A DNA stretch of 45,091 bases from an uncultured Acetatifactor sp. (GTDB lineage: Bacteria; Bacillota; Clostridia; Lachnospirales; Lachnospiraceae): contig CANQJL010000021.1 of NCBI GenBank assembly GCA_947624245.1, positions 1 through 45,091 on the forward strand, in the 5' to 3' direction. This document shows positions 15,759 to 24,756 of the stretch, piece by piece. Positions within the stretch are counted from its first letter, which is position 1, and every line of letters begins with the position of its first letter. The notes under the pieces were generated by a model. It ran no database searches. It saw nothing but the letters and a program-made list of their open reading frames with translations, and had not been told where the DNA came from. Position numbers and translations under genes: made by a program.

Positions 15759-16649
15759 TCACATTCCAAGCAATCGCACCGTCCCCCACAGCAGGAGCAG
15801 ATGCGCCGGATAAAAAATATAGAAAAAATATTTCAACTTCAATCCCCTTTTTCCGTTATACAGCGCCGCCGGAACAACGGCAAAAAGAGCGGTCAGCTCA
15901 TTCACCCCGAAAAGCGCCAGCGCAGCGCTTCCCGCCGCCATGGACGGCGCATACAGTCCGCGGAACGCGTAAATGGCGGTGACCGCCAATATTCCCTCAC
16001 CCGAGTAATCGGTCCGCAGGAAATCTGCCAGCCATATGAACGCCGCCATTGCCGCCAGATTCGTCCCGGCAATCAGCAGCTTTTCCCTTCCGAAGGATTT
16101 CGCATACAGCACAAGCAGGCCAAGAATCGCCAGACACATATAGCCGAAGATCAGAAGCTTCTGCAGCGGCCCATCGAAGGCGGGAGGCAGCGGAAAATGC
16201 CGCATCAGCCAGACGCCAAAAAGCGCCGTCCCCACGGCGCACAAAAACCATCGCAGCGCCTTCGGCAGCGCGCGCTTTGCCAGAAAATCATAGGTCCACA
16301 TCGCCAGGAATCCCAGAAAAAGCGTAAAAAACACGTTCTGAAGCCCGAATTCCAGCGTCTTGCGGTGAAAGGCAAGATCAAAGGGGATCTCCGAAATCAG
16401 GGCAAACACCCCCAGCCGCAGAGCATACCTCGCCCTGTCGGACGTCTTGCCAAAGCCCTCCGCCAGCAAAAACAGGAAAATGGGGAAGCTGATCCTACCC
16501 ACCTGCCGCATCACCAGATAGGCGACACGCAGCGCCGCCGGACCGCCATACAGCTCAAGGAGCCTTGCCAGAGGAACCGCCGCTATGTGATCGATCAGCA
16601 TAGTGACAATCGCCGTTATTTTCAAAGTACTTCCGCTGAGCCTTTTCAT
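15759..16649 (-). CDS. TraX-family membrane protein
   Basis: 296 residues, about eight to nine hydrophobic helices. The family signature is clear at the N-terminus: LKITAIVTMLIDHIAAV, then VGRISFPIFLFLLAEGF and ALISEIPFDLAF near residues 50-110, followed by QNVFFTLFLGFLA. TraX was first described as an F-pilin acetylase, but chromosomal homologs in Firmicutes occur without conjugation genes and probably act as acyltransferase-like membrane proteins with unknown substrates. No other conjugation gene is in the window. Convergent with mntP; 22 bp upstream of it lies the response regulator terminus. Confidence 0.9.
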   Translation of the reverse strand: MKRLSGSTLKITAIVTMLIDHIAAVPLARLLELYGGPAALRVAYLVMRQVGRISFPIFLFLLAEGFGKTSDRARYALRLGVFALISEIPFDLAFHRKTLEFGLQNVFFTLFLGFLAMWTYDFLAKRALPKALRWFLCAVGTALFGVWLMRHFPLPPAFDGPLQKLLIFGYMCLAILGLLVLYAKSFGREKLLIAGTNLAAMAAFIWLADFLRTDYSGEGILAVTAIYAFRGLYAPSMAAGSAALALFGVNELTALFAVVPAALYNGKRGLKLKYFFYIFYPAHLLLLWGTVRLLGM

Positions 16650-16671
16650 GCCGTGAACCTTGCCCTTTTTC

Positions 16672-17385
16672 TTATCCCACCTTATAACCGTTTCCCCAGA
16701 CCGCTTTCAGATACCTGGGCTCCTTGGGATTTTTCTCAATCTTCTCTCTGATGTGCCGGATATGTACCGCGATGATATTGTCTGCCCCGAATGCCTGCAT
16801 ATTCCAGATCGTCTCGTAGATCTGGCTGTTGGAGAGTACCTTTCCTCTCTGCTGCGCCAAAAGCCGCAGGATCTTGTATTCTATGGGAGTGAGACGAACG
16901 TTCTTTCCGTCCACAGTCACCGTCCGCCTGGTATCGTCTATCACCAGTCCGTCTACCTTGTAAATGCGGTCTATATTTGCACACATATTTACCAGCTGCA
17001 TATATCTGCGGAGCTGGGATTTCACCCTTGCCAGCAGCTCCAGCGGATTGCAGTCCGCCGTCACATAGTCGTCCGCCCCCGCCTCCAGCGCCATGATCTT
17101 TGCCGTTTCTGCAGACTGTGCGGAAATCACGATCAGCGGAATACTGCTCTTTTCTCTCAAAGACGCTATCATCTCGATTCCCGCATCCCAGCCCTTGTCG
17201 TTCAGCTCCACATCTATCAGCATCAGGTGAATCTCCCTGCTGTTCAGCGCCTGATACAGTTGTTCGGGATCGGCCGCCGTCAGAGTGGACATGCCCTCGC
17301 CGGCAAACAGCGGTTCCATCTTCTCCGCAATCTCCGTACTGTTATTATACACCAAAATGTTTTTTCCCGTCATATGTTCCATCAT
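16672..17385 (-). CDS. OmpR-type response regulator with degenerate receiver
   Basis: 237 residues: receiver domain about 8-122 and winged-helix DNA-binding domain about 145-237 (LTPIEYKILRLLAQQRGKVL, VHIRHIREKIEKNPKEPRYL, VWGNGYKV). In the receiver, the phosphoacceptor-like Asp58 (LMLIDVEL) and Ser88 remain, but the acidic pair that binds Mg is replaced by Asn-Asn (LVYNNSTEI), and the conserved Lys after strand 5 is Ala110 (YVTADCNP instead of YVTKPFNP). Phosphorylation in the usual way is therefore doubtful. No sensor kinase adjoins the gene, so it is an orphan, perhaps controlled by dimerisation, ligand or level. Start has GGAGG ten bases upstream. Confidence 0.88.
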   Translation of the reverse strand: MMEHMTGKNILVYNNSTEIAEKMEPLFAGEGMSTLTAADPEQLYQALNSREIHLMLIDVELNDKGWDAGIEMIASLREKSSIPLIVISAQSAETAKIMALEAGADDYVTADCNPLELLARVKSQLRRYMQLVNMCANIDRIYKVDGLVIDDTRRTVTVDGKNVRLTPIEYKILRLLAQQRGKVLSNSQIYETIWNMQAFGADNIIAVHIRHIREKIEKNPKEPRYLKAVWGNGYKVG

Positions 17386-17484
17386 GATTTGTACGCCTCC
17401 ATCACAATTTTGTAAACAGATCGACAGCTCCGAATTCTTTCATGGATATTATTCTACACCACCTTTGTATCATAGTTGCAAACT

Positions 17485-17516
17485 AAAAAAGGAAAGTGCA
17501 TGTCGCACTTTCCTTT
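17485..17516 (-). terminator. Intrinsic terminator of the engB / AI-2E permease unit
   Basis: Stem AAAGGAAAGTGC / GCACTTTCCTTT with a five-base loop. On the minus strand it is followed by a T run (A at 17485-17490). It lies about 35 bp after the permease stop and upstream of the response regulator gene. Confidence 0.85.
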
Positions 17517-17549
17517 ATAGACTGCATCTAAAGAAAAAAGTTTCGGATT

Positions 17550-18845
17550 TTATCGGGATTTATCCTTTTTTCTCTCCTTTTTTTGTTTTTTGGCCGCCTG
17601 CTTCGCTTCCCGCTTTGCCTCCAGCCTTTCGTTTCTCTCCTGTTCCTCCCGACGGTGCTGTTCCTCCACCCGACGGGCGGTCTGCGCATTGCTCTCGGCC
17701 ATTTCCTCCACCTCGCGCATATCCTCCCCGCCAAGTCTTCGGAATCGGTTGACGCCCGCCACCAGAATCAAAGCGCTGTTCTTTACGTTGTCAAACGCTC
17801 CCTCCTTAAACATGGTATAGACCAGCAGGCCCAGCGGGACCGCCACGATCATTCCCAGCACGCCGCCAAGACGGTAGCCCACATACAGCAAAAGCAGCGT
17901 GGGAATCGGCGGCACACCGATAGAATCACCCACGATCTTAGGCTGGATCAGCTGTCTTGCCAGCTGGCCGCCGCACCAGATGATCAAAAGCCATACTGCC
18001 ATTCGGTAATTTCCGGAAAAAATCTTAATGACCGCCCAGGGAATCAGAATCGTACCCGTTCCCAAAAAGGGCAGAAAATCCATGACGGCAATTCCCAGCG
18101 CAATCAGCGCGTAATAATTTACGCCCAACAGCCCCAGACCCACCACGAGCAGCAGATACATCCAGACCTCGATCTTCAGCTGGGCCTTCAGGTATCCGCC
18201 CACGGATTTTACCAGACTTCTGCGGATCATGTCATAGTAGAGCTGTATGGAAGCCGGAGTGTGCTTTCGGAACCATTCCCTGATATGCTGATGCTCCGCC
18301 ACAAAGAAATAAGCCGAGAGCAGCGCCATGACAAGACCGATAAAAATTGCGGGAAGCTGCTTGGCGAGATTGCCGGCGGCTTCGATCGTGGGCGTGCCGC
18401 TTTTCTCAAGAAGCCCTCCCACATAATTGCCGATCGTGCCCAGCAGATTATCCAGTTCTATCTGCGTTTCTCCTCCGGGGAGACGCGCCAGCAGCACGTT
18501 CAGGCTCTTTTCGGCCCTGTTCAGATCCTCCTGCATTCCGATCCACATCTCCGGCAGGGAGCGGAACAGCCCTATCACCTGATCCGCTATCCAGGAGCAC
18601 ACAAAATAAAGAAGCAGCACCACCAATGCAATGACCACAATGATCACAAAGGCGCTGCCTATCTTTCTCTGGAGCTTTAATTTTTCCTCAAAAAAGCGCA
18701 CCAACGGAGACGCCAGCAAAGCGATGATCCAGCCTATCACAAAGGGCAGGAAGAACATTAACGCCCTCGGCAGCAGAAACAGGATCCCCAGCAGTATGAC
18801 CGCCGCGATTCCAAGGTTCATCAGAGCCTTACCATACTTTTTCAT
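17550..18845 (-). CDS. AI-2E family permease (YtvI/PerM type)
   Basis: 431 residues. Two N-terminal helices with the FLPFVIGWIIALLASPLVRF signature, a third helix, a long soluble region about 90-160, then a group of four to five helices containing YYALIALGIAVMDFLPFLGTG and QPKIVGDSIGVPP with VGYRLGGVLGMIVAVPLG, the most conserved family segments. The last 60 residues are a very charged Glu/Arg/Lys tail (RREEQERNERLEAKREAKQA), probably cytoplasmic. Substrates of the family vary (AI-2 export, Na+/H+ exchange) and cannot be inferred. Its ATG overlaps the engB stop (ATGA), so translation is coupled. Confidence 0.9.
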   Translation of the reverse strand: MKKYGKALMNLGIAAVILLGILFLLPRALMFFLPFVIGWIIALLASPLVRFFEEKLKLQRKIGSAFVIIVVIALVVLLLYFVCSWIADQVIGLFRSLPEMWIGMQEDLNRAEKSLNVLLARLPGGETQIELDNLLGTIGNYVGGLLEKSGTPTIEAAGNLAKQLPAIFIGLVMALLSAYFFVAEHQHIREWFRKHTPASIQLYYDMIRRSLVKSVGGYLKAQLKIEVWMYLLLVVGLGLLGVNYYALIALGIAVMDFLPFLGTGTILIPWAVIKIFSGNYRMAVWLLIIWCGGQLARQLIQPKIVGDSIGVPPIPTLLLLYVGYRLGGVLGMIVAVPLGLLVYTMFKEGAFDNVKNSALILVAGVNRFRRLGGEDMREVEEMAESNAQTARRVEEQHRREEQERNERLEAKREAKQAAKKQKKERKKDKSR

Positions 18846-19435
18846 GGCTTTTCCTCCAAAATACCATCCAAAATCTCATATATCTCATCTCTTCCCTGCT
18901 TTGTCACCGCAGAGAAAGGAATCAGAACGGTATCCTTTTCCGTCTCCAGCGTCGTGCGGATCAGCTTTAGCTGCTTTTGGATCTGGCTTCTGTTGATCTT
19001 GTCCAGCTTCGTTGCGATGAGCACGGGCGAATATCCGCTCTCACGGATCCATCGGTACATGATCCTATCGTTCTCCGAGGGCGCATGGCGGATATCCACC
19101 AACAGAAACACCTGCTTAAGCTGATTGGACCTATTCAGGTAGTTCTCGATCATTTTGCCCCATTTTGCCCGCACATCGGCGCTGATCTTTGCATAGCCGT
19201 AGCCGGGCAGATCCACGAAATAAATGCTGTCGTTGATATTGTAGTAATTGATCGTCTGTGTCTTTCCCGGCTGGGCGCTGGTTCTGGCCAGAGCTTTGCG
19301 GTTCATCAGCGCATTGATAAGAGAAGATTTCCCCACGTTGCTCTTTCCCGCGAAAGCCACCTCGGGATATCTGCTCTGAGGTATTTTGCTTGTGATTCCG
19401 CACACGGTCTCCAGGCTGACATTCTTGATGATCAT
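18842..19435 (-). CDS. engB: Ribosome-biogenesis GTPase EngB/YsxC
   Basis: 197-residue TRAFAC GTPase needed for 50S subunit maturation. G1 GKSNVGKSSL near residue 30, G2-region TSAQPGKTQT, G3 DLPGYG, G4 TKLDK, G5 FSAVT. Length is standard. It sits between clpX and the permease gene, a clpX-engB neighbourhood common in Firmicutes (often with lon). A terminator stands between clpX and engB and ends only about 13 nt before the start codon, so engB expression either depends on read-through or is attenuated. Confidence 0.96.
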   Translation of the reverse strand: MIIKNVSLETVCGITSKIPQSRYPEVAFAGKSNVGKSSLINALMNRKALARTSAQPGKTQTINYYNINDSIYFVDLPGYGYAKISADVRAKWGKMIENYLNRSNQLKQVFLLVDIRHAPSENDRIMYRWIRESGYSPVLIATKLDKINRSQIQKQLKLIRTTLETEKDTVLIPFSAVTKQGRDEIYEILDGILEEKP

Positions 19436-19447
19436 TGTAATCCCCCG

Positions 19448-19473
19448 TTAAAAAACGCCGTCTTACGACGGCG
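19448..19473 (-). terminator. Intrinsic terminator between clpX and engB
   Basis: Minus-strand stem ACGCCGTC / GACGGCGT with loop GTAA followed by six T, 36 bp after the clpX stop and directly before the engB ribosome site GGGGGAT. It probably reduces, rather than prevents, transcription of engB. Confidence 0.85.
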
Positions 19474-19508
19474 TCTCTTACCACACAAGCGTATCCGTCG
19501 TGTGTATT

Positions 19509-20783
19509 TTACATGGCTGTGCCTAATTTTTCCTTGGATTCCCCTTCATGAAGCGTCAAGGGTTCACTGGTGCCCTCCACGGCTTCCTTGGTGATCACGC
19601 AGGACTGAATGGTATCGTCCGACGGAATTTCATACATGGTCTCCATCATAACACCCTCCATGATGGAGCGCAGTCCTCTGGCACCTGTCTTTCTCTGGAA
19701 GGCCAGGTCGGCAATCGCCTGCAGGGCGTCCTCCTCAAAGGTCAGCTCCACATCGTCCATGCCGAACAGCTTCTGATACTGCTTGACCAGAGCGTTCTTG
19801 GGCTCCTTTAAAATGCGCACCAGCGCTTCCTTATCCAATCCCTGCAGGGACACGCAGATGGGCACGCGGCCCACGAACTCGGGAATCAGGCCGAATTTCA
19901 CCAGATCCTGCGGCGTCACCTCCTGCAGCAGATCGTTCAGCTCCTTCGTGCTCTTCTTGGAGACCTCCGTATTGAAGCCGATGGCCTTTCTGTCCAGTCT
20001 GGCTTCCACGATCTTTTCCAGACCGTCAAAGGCGCCTCCGCAGATAAAGAGAATGTTGGAGGTATCGATACTGATCATCTCCTGATGAGGGTGCTTTCTG
20101 CCGCCCTGAGGGGGAACATTGGCCACCGTTCCCTCCACGATCTTGAGCAGCGCCTGCTGAACGCCCTCGCCGGACACGTCTCTGGTGATGGATACGTTCT
20201 CGCCCTTCTTTGTGATCTTGTCGATCTCGTCGATATAGATAATACCGTACTGAGCCCTCTCTACGTCATAGTCCGCGGCTTGGATCAGCTTCAGCAGGAT
20301 ATTCTCCACATCCTCGCCTACATAGCCGGCCTCCGTCAGCGTAGTCGCATCCGCAATGGCAAAGGGCACGTTGATGATCTTTGCCAGCGTCTGGGCCAGA
20401 TACGTCTTACCGCTGCCGGTAGGACCTACCATAATGATATTGCTCTTCTGAAGCTCCACATCGTCCAGATCCTTGGGCGCCGTGACCCTCTTATAGTGGT
20501 TGTAAACGGCGACCGCCAGCACTTTCTTGGCCTGCTCCTGTCCCACCACATAGTCGTCCAGAAAATTTTTGATCTGAATGGGCTTTAAGAGGTTAATGTC
20601 GGGACGGACGCTCTCCTCCGTCTCGTCATCTTCCAGCTCCTCCTCCAGAATGTCCGAACAGATATCGATACACTCGTCACAGATGTAGACTCCCGCAGGG
20701 CCCGCAATCAGCTTGCGGACCTGATTCTGCGCTTTGTTGCAAAAAGAACATCTGATATCACTTCCTGTCATTTTCCCCGCCAT
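19509..20783 (-). CDS. clpX: ATP-dependent Clp protease unfoldase ClpX
   Basis: 424 residues. N-terminal zinc-binding domain with CSFC (Cys12, Cys15) and CDEC (Cys35, Cys38) for substrate and adaptor recognition; AAA+ module with Walker [11 protein letters not shown] and Walker [10 protein letters not shown], pore loop GYVGEDVE, sensor regions and [10 protein letters not shown] (sensor 2 arginine). The ClpP-docking IGF-type loop is present as AIGFNTE. It unfolds substrates and feeds them to ClpP. It lies 16 nt downstream of clpP, so both share the promoter at 21445. Confidence 0.98.
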   Translation of the reverse strand: MAGKMTGSDIRCSFCNKAQNQVRKLIAGPAGVYICDECIDICSDILEEELEDDETEESVRPDINLLKPIQIKNFLDDYVVGQEQAKKVLAVAVYNHYKRVTAPKDLDDVELQKSNIIMVGPTGSGKTYLAQTLAKIINVPFAIADATTLTEAGYVGEDVENILLKLIQAADYDVERAQYGIIYIDEIDKITKKGENVSITRDVSGEGVQQALLKIVEGTVANVPPQGGRKHPHQEMISIDTSNILFICGGAFDGLEKIVEARLDRKAIGFNTEVSKKSTKELNDLLQEVTPQDLVKFGLIPEFVGRVPICVSLQGLDKEALVRILKEPKNALVKQYQKLFGMDDVELTFEEDALQAIADLAFQRKTGARGLRSIMEGVMMETMYEIPSDDTIQSCVITKEAVEGTSEPLTLHEGESKEKLGTAM

Positions 20784-20799
20784 ACTTTACTCCTGTCAT

Positions 20800-21399
20800 C
20801 TATTTCGCTTCCTGCGCGTCATGGGAGGCGATCACCATATCGATCAGGCCGTAGTCCAAAGCCTCCTGTGCGCTCATCCAGTTATCGCGCTCCGTGTCTG
20901 CGCAGATCGTCTCGTAATCCTTTCCCGTGTTCTCGGAAAGCATACGGTTGAGCTTTTCCTTCGTCTTCAAAATATGCTTTGCGGCGATCTCGATCTCCGT
21001 AGCCTGACCCTGTGTCCCGCCCAGAGGCTGATGGATCATAATCTCCGCGTTGGGAAGTGCAAAGCGCTTTCCCTTCGCGCCGCCGGACAGCAGAAACGCG
21101 CCCATGCTGGCCGCCATGCCGATGCACACTGTAGACACATCGCACTTGATATAATTCATGGTGTCGTAGATCGCCATACCGGCCGTGATGGCACCGCCGG
21201 GGCTGTTGATATAAAGGTGGATATCCTTTTCGGGATCCTCGGCCTCCAGAAACAGAAGCTGCGCCACCACGATGCTGGCAGAGGTATCGTTTACCTCCTC
21301 GCCCAAAAATATAATTCTATCCTTTAAGAGTCTTGAGTAGATATCGTAGGAACGCTCTCCCTTGCTGGTCTGCTCAATGACATAAGGTACTAAGCTCAT
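20800..21399 (-). CDS. clpP: ATP-dependent Clp protease proteolytic subunit
   Basis: 199 residues, serine peptidase forming the tetradecameric chamber. Catalytic triad Ser98 ([10 protein letters not shown]), His123 ([10 protein letters not shown]) and Asp172 (DTERDNWMS). The N-terminus [20 protein letters not shown] is typical. Good GGAGG site before ATG 21399. Between tig and clpX, as in many Firmicutes; its own promoter lies in the tig-clpP gap. No CtsR heptad repeat is seen; a near-palindrome sits in the promoter spacer instead. Confidence 0.98.
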   Translation of the reverse strand: MSLVPYVIEQTSKGERSYDIYSRLLKDRIIFLGEEVNDTSASIVVAQLLFLEAEDPEKDIHLYINSPGGAITAGMAIYDTMNYIKCDVSTVCIGMAASMGAFLLSGGAKGKRFALPNAEIMIHQPLGGTQGQATEIEIAAKHILKTKEKLNRMLSENTGKDYETICADTERDNWMSAQEALDYGLIDMVIASHDAQEAK

Positions 21400-21444
21400 T
21401 TTATTTCCTCCGTTTCCCGTTATTGCAAAAATTTTCTACTACAC

Positions 21445-21473
21445 ATCATATCCCACTTAAGCGGGATTTTCAA
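21445..21473 (-). promoter_or_regulatory. clpP-clpX promoter with palindromic spacer
   Basis: Minus strand TTGAAA (21468-21473), 17-bp spacer, TATGAT (21445-21450). The spacer is almost a palindrome, TCCCGCTTAAGTGGGA with one mismatched pair, which could be an operator. Confidence 0.75.
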
Positions 21474-21571
21474 TGAGAATCGCCTAATTTAATAAAAAGT
21501 TAATTTACATACACAGCGGCTGCACCCCGTCGGGAGTACAACCGCTTATCAATCCTTTGTATAGGGAATGC

Positions 21572-22945
21572 TTACTCTTCCGCTTCCTCTGCAGGCTCCT
21601 CTGTCTCTGAGGTCTGAGCCGTCTTTGCCTTCTTCGTGCTCTTCTTTGCGGCGGGCTTGGCTTCCTTCGCGTTCTCCACCACAAAGTCCACTGCCTTTCT
21701 CACAGCAAGGTCATCCAACACCTGCTTCCTGCCGCTCTCGCCGAGAAGCTCCTTCACCTTGTCGGGCTCCATCTGATAAGCCTCGCCCATGGTCTTGACC
21801 TCTTCCTCGTACTCCTCGTCGGACACCTGAATGTTTTCGGCGGCCGCCACCGCCTCCAATACCAATCTCGACTGGATACGCTTCAGCGCCTGAGGCTTCA
21901 CCTGCTCCATGAGCATCGCCGCGGTGGTTCCGGTGAACTGCATATACTGTTCCATGGAAATGCCCTGAGCCTGCAGCCTCTGTGCGTAATCCTGCACCAT
22001 CTGTCTCTGCTGGGTATCCAGCATGGCGTCGGGAATCTCCATCTTCGCGTCCGCGATAATGGCCTCCACCACAGCCTCCTCCTTGGCATTTCTGGCGCTT
22101 GCGCTCTTTCGCTCGGAAAGCTTCTTTTTGATCTCCTCTTTGTATTCCTCAACGGTATCGCTCTCGTCGGAGACCTCACCCACGAAGTCGTCGTCCAACT
22201 CCGGAAGCTGCTTCTCCTGCAGCTTCTTTACGGTACACTTGAACACTGCTGCCTTGCCGGCAAGCTCTGCTGCCTGATAGTCTTCGGGGAACGTCACGTT
22301 GACGTCTTTCTTCTCTCCCACCTTGGCGCCCACCAGCTCCTCCTCAAATCCGGGAATGAATGCATGGGAACCGATGGTCAGAGGATAGTCCTCCCCCTTG
22401 CCGCCGTCAAAGGCAACGCCGTCCACAAAGCCCTCGAAATCTATGGTGGCGATATCTCCCTCTTTCACGGCTCTGTCTGTCACATCTACGATTCTGGAGT
22501 TCTTCTCTCTCTCCTGATCGATCTCCGCCGTGATCTCCTCGTCGGTAACGTCCAGATCGAACTTGTCCACCTTTACGCCCTTGTACTTACCGAGAGTCAC
22601 TTCCGGCTTCAGAGCGACCTCTGCGGTGAAAATGAACGGCTTGCCCGCCTCGATCTGAACCACATCTACCTTGGGAGAGGAGACGATCTCCTCCGTACAC
22701 TCCTCCAGCGCCTTCTCATAGGCCTCGGGAATCAGGGCATTGGCGGCGTCCTCATAGAACACCTCTTTGCCGTACATCTGCTCGATCATTTTGCGGGGCG
22801 CCTTGCCCTTTCGGAAGCCGGGAATGCTGATCTTGTTCTTGTTCTTCTGAAATGCGCCCTCCAGGGCTTTCTCCAATTCATCAGCAGACACCTCGATGGT
22901 CAGCCGCGCCATATTCTTCTCTAATTTTTCCACCTGTAGACTCAT
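21572..22945 (-). CDS. tig: Trigger factor, ribosome-associated chaperone and PPIase
   Basis: 457 residues. N-terminal ribosome-binding domain with the signature GFRKGKAPRKMIEQMYG near residue 44, FKBP-type PPIase domain about 155-240 (GDIATIDFEGFVDGVAFDGG, IPGFEEELVGAKVGE), and a long helical C-terminal chaperone domain. The last 30 residues are a Lys/Ala/Glu-rich tail (AAKKSTKKAKTAQTSETEEP), longer than in many homologs and likely disordered. Start has GGAGGAAACATAGTA. First gene of the tig-clpP-clpX neighbourhood, but with its own promoter at 23033 and a GC-rich stem (AGCGG / CCGCT) about 20 bp after its stop. Confidence 0.97.
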   Translation of the reverse strand: MSLQVEKLEKNMARLTIEVSADELEKALEGAFQKNKNKISIPGFRKGKAPRKMIEQMYGKEVFYEDAANALIPEAYEKALEECTEEIVSSPKVDVVQIEAGKPFIFTAEVALKPEVTLGKYKGVKVDKFDLDVTDEEITAEIDQEREKNSRIVDVTDRAVKEGDIATIDFEGFVDGVAFDGGKGEDYPLTIGSHAFIPGFEEELVGAKVGEKKDVNVTFPEDYQAAELAGKAAVFKCTVKKLQEKQLPELDDDFVGEVSDESDTVEEYKEEIKKKLSERKSASARNAKEEAVVEAIIADAKMEIPDAMLDTQQRQMVQDYAQRLQAQGISMEQYMQFTGTTAAMLMEQVKPQALKRIQSRLVLEAVAAAENIQVSDEEYEEEVKTMGEAYQMEPDKVKELLGESGRKQVLDDLAVRKAVDFVVENAKEAKPAAKKSTKKAKTAQTSETEEPAEEAEE

Positions 22946-23032
22946 TACTATGTTTCCTCCTTCAAAAACCTGTGCCTCATCTATCTCATCTGCCCGCGGT
23001 CACGCGCGGAACAAAGTCACAGTCATTTTTGA

Positions 23033-23061
23033 ATTATACCACAGGAGGCGCAAAAACACAA
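23033..23061 (-). promoter_or_regulatory. tig promoter, extended -10
   Basis: Minus strand TGTGG-TATAAT with the -10 at 23033-23038, a 17-bp spacer, and a weak -35 TTGTGT (23056-23061). It lies directly after the TM1266-type gene and gives a leader of about 80 nt. Confidence 0.65.
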
Positions 23062-23069
23062 ATGATTTT

Positions 23070-23360
23070 TCATCTTTTGCCGTACAGACACTTGCTGCTG
23101 ACCCCGGGTATCATTCCCAGCTTTCCGGAGAGGGCGCTGATCACGCTCTGGGGCGCGTCCATCACAATGCTGATAATGTTCATCTGCTTTTCCCTGTAGG
23201 GCAGTCCCAGACGGCCTATGATGTAGCTGCCGTACTCATGCAACAGCCCGTTGATGCGGGACGTGGCGTCGATGTCCTCCACGATGATACCCACCAGTGT
23301 CACACGGGATTCCTCCCCGTTCGTTTCCGTTCTCTGGGTCGTTTTTCTTTCTTCCGTCAT
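23070..23360 (-). CDS. TM1266-family iron-only hydrogenase system putative regulator
   Basis: 96 residues with a variable polar N-terminus of about 18, then an ACT-like domain with the family landmarks VTLVGIIVEDIDATSRIN, LLHEYGSYIIGRLGLPYRE and APQSVISALSGKLGMIPGV. This family is named after its usual company with [FeFe]-hydrogenase maturation genes and has an ACT/NikR-C-like fold. Here no hydrogenase gene is nearby; it is instead the last gene after an ABC transporter (36 nt), which suggests a role in sensing the imported compound or a hitch-hiking position. Confidence 0.88.
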   Translation of the reverse strand: MTEERKTTQRTETNGEESRVTLVGIIVEDIDATSRINGLLHEYGSYIIGRLGLPYREKQMNIISIVMDAPQSVISALSGKLGMIPGVSSKCLYGKR

Positions 23361-23396
23361 ATCGTTTCGTCGCTCCTTTATCTCTTTATATATGTT

Positions 23397-24725
23397 TTAT
23401 ATGTGTGTGGCAATGAGCAACGTCCTGCCCTGCTGCCTGTCTCGGATATACCGCTCCGCCCGCTCTCTGGTCTCGGCGTCCATGCCCGTGAAAGGCTCGT
23501 CCAACAAAACCAGCTGCGACCGCGCCTCCATGGCGCGGGCAAGGGCCACTCTGCGCTTCATTCCGCCGCTCAGGCTGGTACAGGGCTTCTCCAGGTCCTC
23601 CGGCTCCAGCAGAAGCTTCAGCGCCTCCGCCGCCCGAGCGGCATCTCCCGTCACCATCTCCACATTCTTCAGCGCGCTGCAGTCCATGCAGAGTCTGTCC
23701 TCCTGAAATACCATGCTGACGGCTTCCGAAACGGTGGCCTCCCCGCCGTCCGGCTCTGTCAGTCCCGCCAAAATACGAAGCAGCGTGGTCTTTCCGCTGC
23801 CGGAGGGACCGTTCAGATAATAGACTCCGCCGGGCTCATAGACCGCAGACATCCTGCGGATCACCTGCTGCCGCCCCGCGTTCTCCGGAAGCTCAAAGCT
23901 CTTTTCCAGATTGTTCAGCACGATCGCTTCCGGTGCCTGCACCGCCTTTGCGGGCGCGCTGCAGGCCGGCTGCCAGGCAAATATTTTTTTGATACCGGCC
24001 AGCGTCAGACGCTCGAACAGGACGCTGCACAGGATCACCGCCGCCGTCCAGGCGAACACGCCCGCTGTGTCCAGATAGATCTTGGACAGATAGAGCTGTC
24101 CGCCGATGGAGTGGGCCGGCGTGCCGATGACCTCGGCGGCCACTCCGGATTTCCAGCACATTCCCAGAGCCAGCTTCAATCCCCCCGTCAGGAACGGCCG
24201 CAGAGCGGGAAGATAAATATAGAACAGCTTTGTGCCAAGGGGCAGCCGAAACACCTTCCCCATCTCGATCAGGGATCTGTCCGTGCTCTTGAGCCCCTCC
24301 AGCGTATTGATGTAGATATTCGGCAGCACTACAAGAAAGCATACCGCCACGGCCAGAAAGGAGGAGCCCCACCAGATCAGCAGAAGCACCACGAAGGACG
24401 CCACCGGTATTGCCTTGAGCAGACTCATCACAGGGGCAAGGGCCTCCTCCGACAGCCGAAATCGGCTGCTGCAGGCGGCAAGAAACACCCCTGCCAGAAA
24501 GCCTGCCAGAAAGCCTGCGGCTATGCGCAGCAGGCTCATTCCCACGGTCACATAGAACTGTGCCTCACCAAGCAGGGCCAAAAAGCGAAGCAGCGTCTCC
24601 CACGGTCCCACCATCAGCACATAGTTGTTCACCGCCAGCGACAAAAGCTGCCAAAGCAGCAGCCAGAATACAATGACTGCCGCCCTGCGCCATATTTTCT
24701 TCCTTCGCTCCGTCTTTGTTATCAT
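23397..24725 (-). CDS. ABC transporter, permease fused to a short ATPase domain
   Basis: About 442 residues. Residues 10-250 form a SsuC/TauC-type (NitT/TauT) permease with about six helices and the coupling-helix region ALAPVMSLLKAIPVASF. Residues 265-442 form the nucleotide-binding domain: Walker A GPSGSGKTTLL, signature SLSGGMKRR, Walker B LVLLDEP, H-loop ATHI. The protein stops two residues after the H-loop His, so the usual C-terminal 40-60 residues of the ATPase are absent. Fusion of the two subunits in this order is unusual. Start uncertain: ATG 24725 or GTG 24734. It follows the solute-binding lipoprotein gene; a 14-bp repeat array fills the gap. Confidence 0.85.
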   Translation of the reverse strand: MITKTERRKKIWRRAAVIVFWLLLWQLLSLAVNNYVLMVGPWETLLRFLALLGEAQFYVTVGMSLLRIAAGFLAGFLAGVFLAACSSRFRLSEEALAPVMSLLKAIPVASFVVLLLIWWGSSFLAVAVCFLVVLPNIYINTLEGLKSTDRSLIEMGKVFRLPLGTKLFYIYLPALRPFLTGGLKLALGMCWKSGVAAEVIGTPAHSIGGQLYLSKIYLDTAGVFAWTAAVILCSVLFERLTLAGIKKIFAWQPACSAPAKAVQAPEAIVLNNLEKSFELPENAGRQQVIRRMSAVYEPGGVYYLNGPSGSGKTTLLRILAGLTEPDGGEATVSEAVSMVFQEDRLCMDCSALKNVEMVTGDAARAAEALKLLLEPEDLEKPCTSLSGGMKRRVALARAMEARSQLVLLDEPFTGMDAETRERAERYIRDRQQGRTLLIATHI

Positions 24726-24756
24726 ACTTCCCACTTTGTCACCGCGCTTTTCGCTT

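Noticed and set aside
15759..16649. Conjugative element suggested by the TraX gene
   Set aside because: No other conjugation, relaxase or integrase gene is present; chromosomal TraX-family genes are common in Firmicutes.
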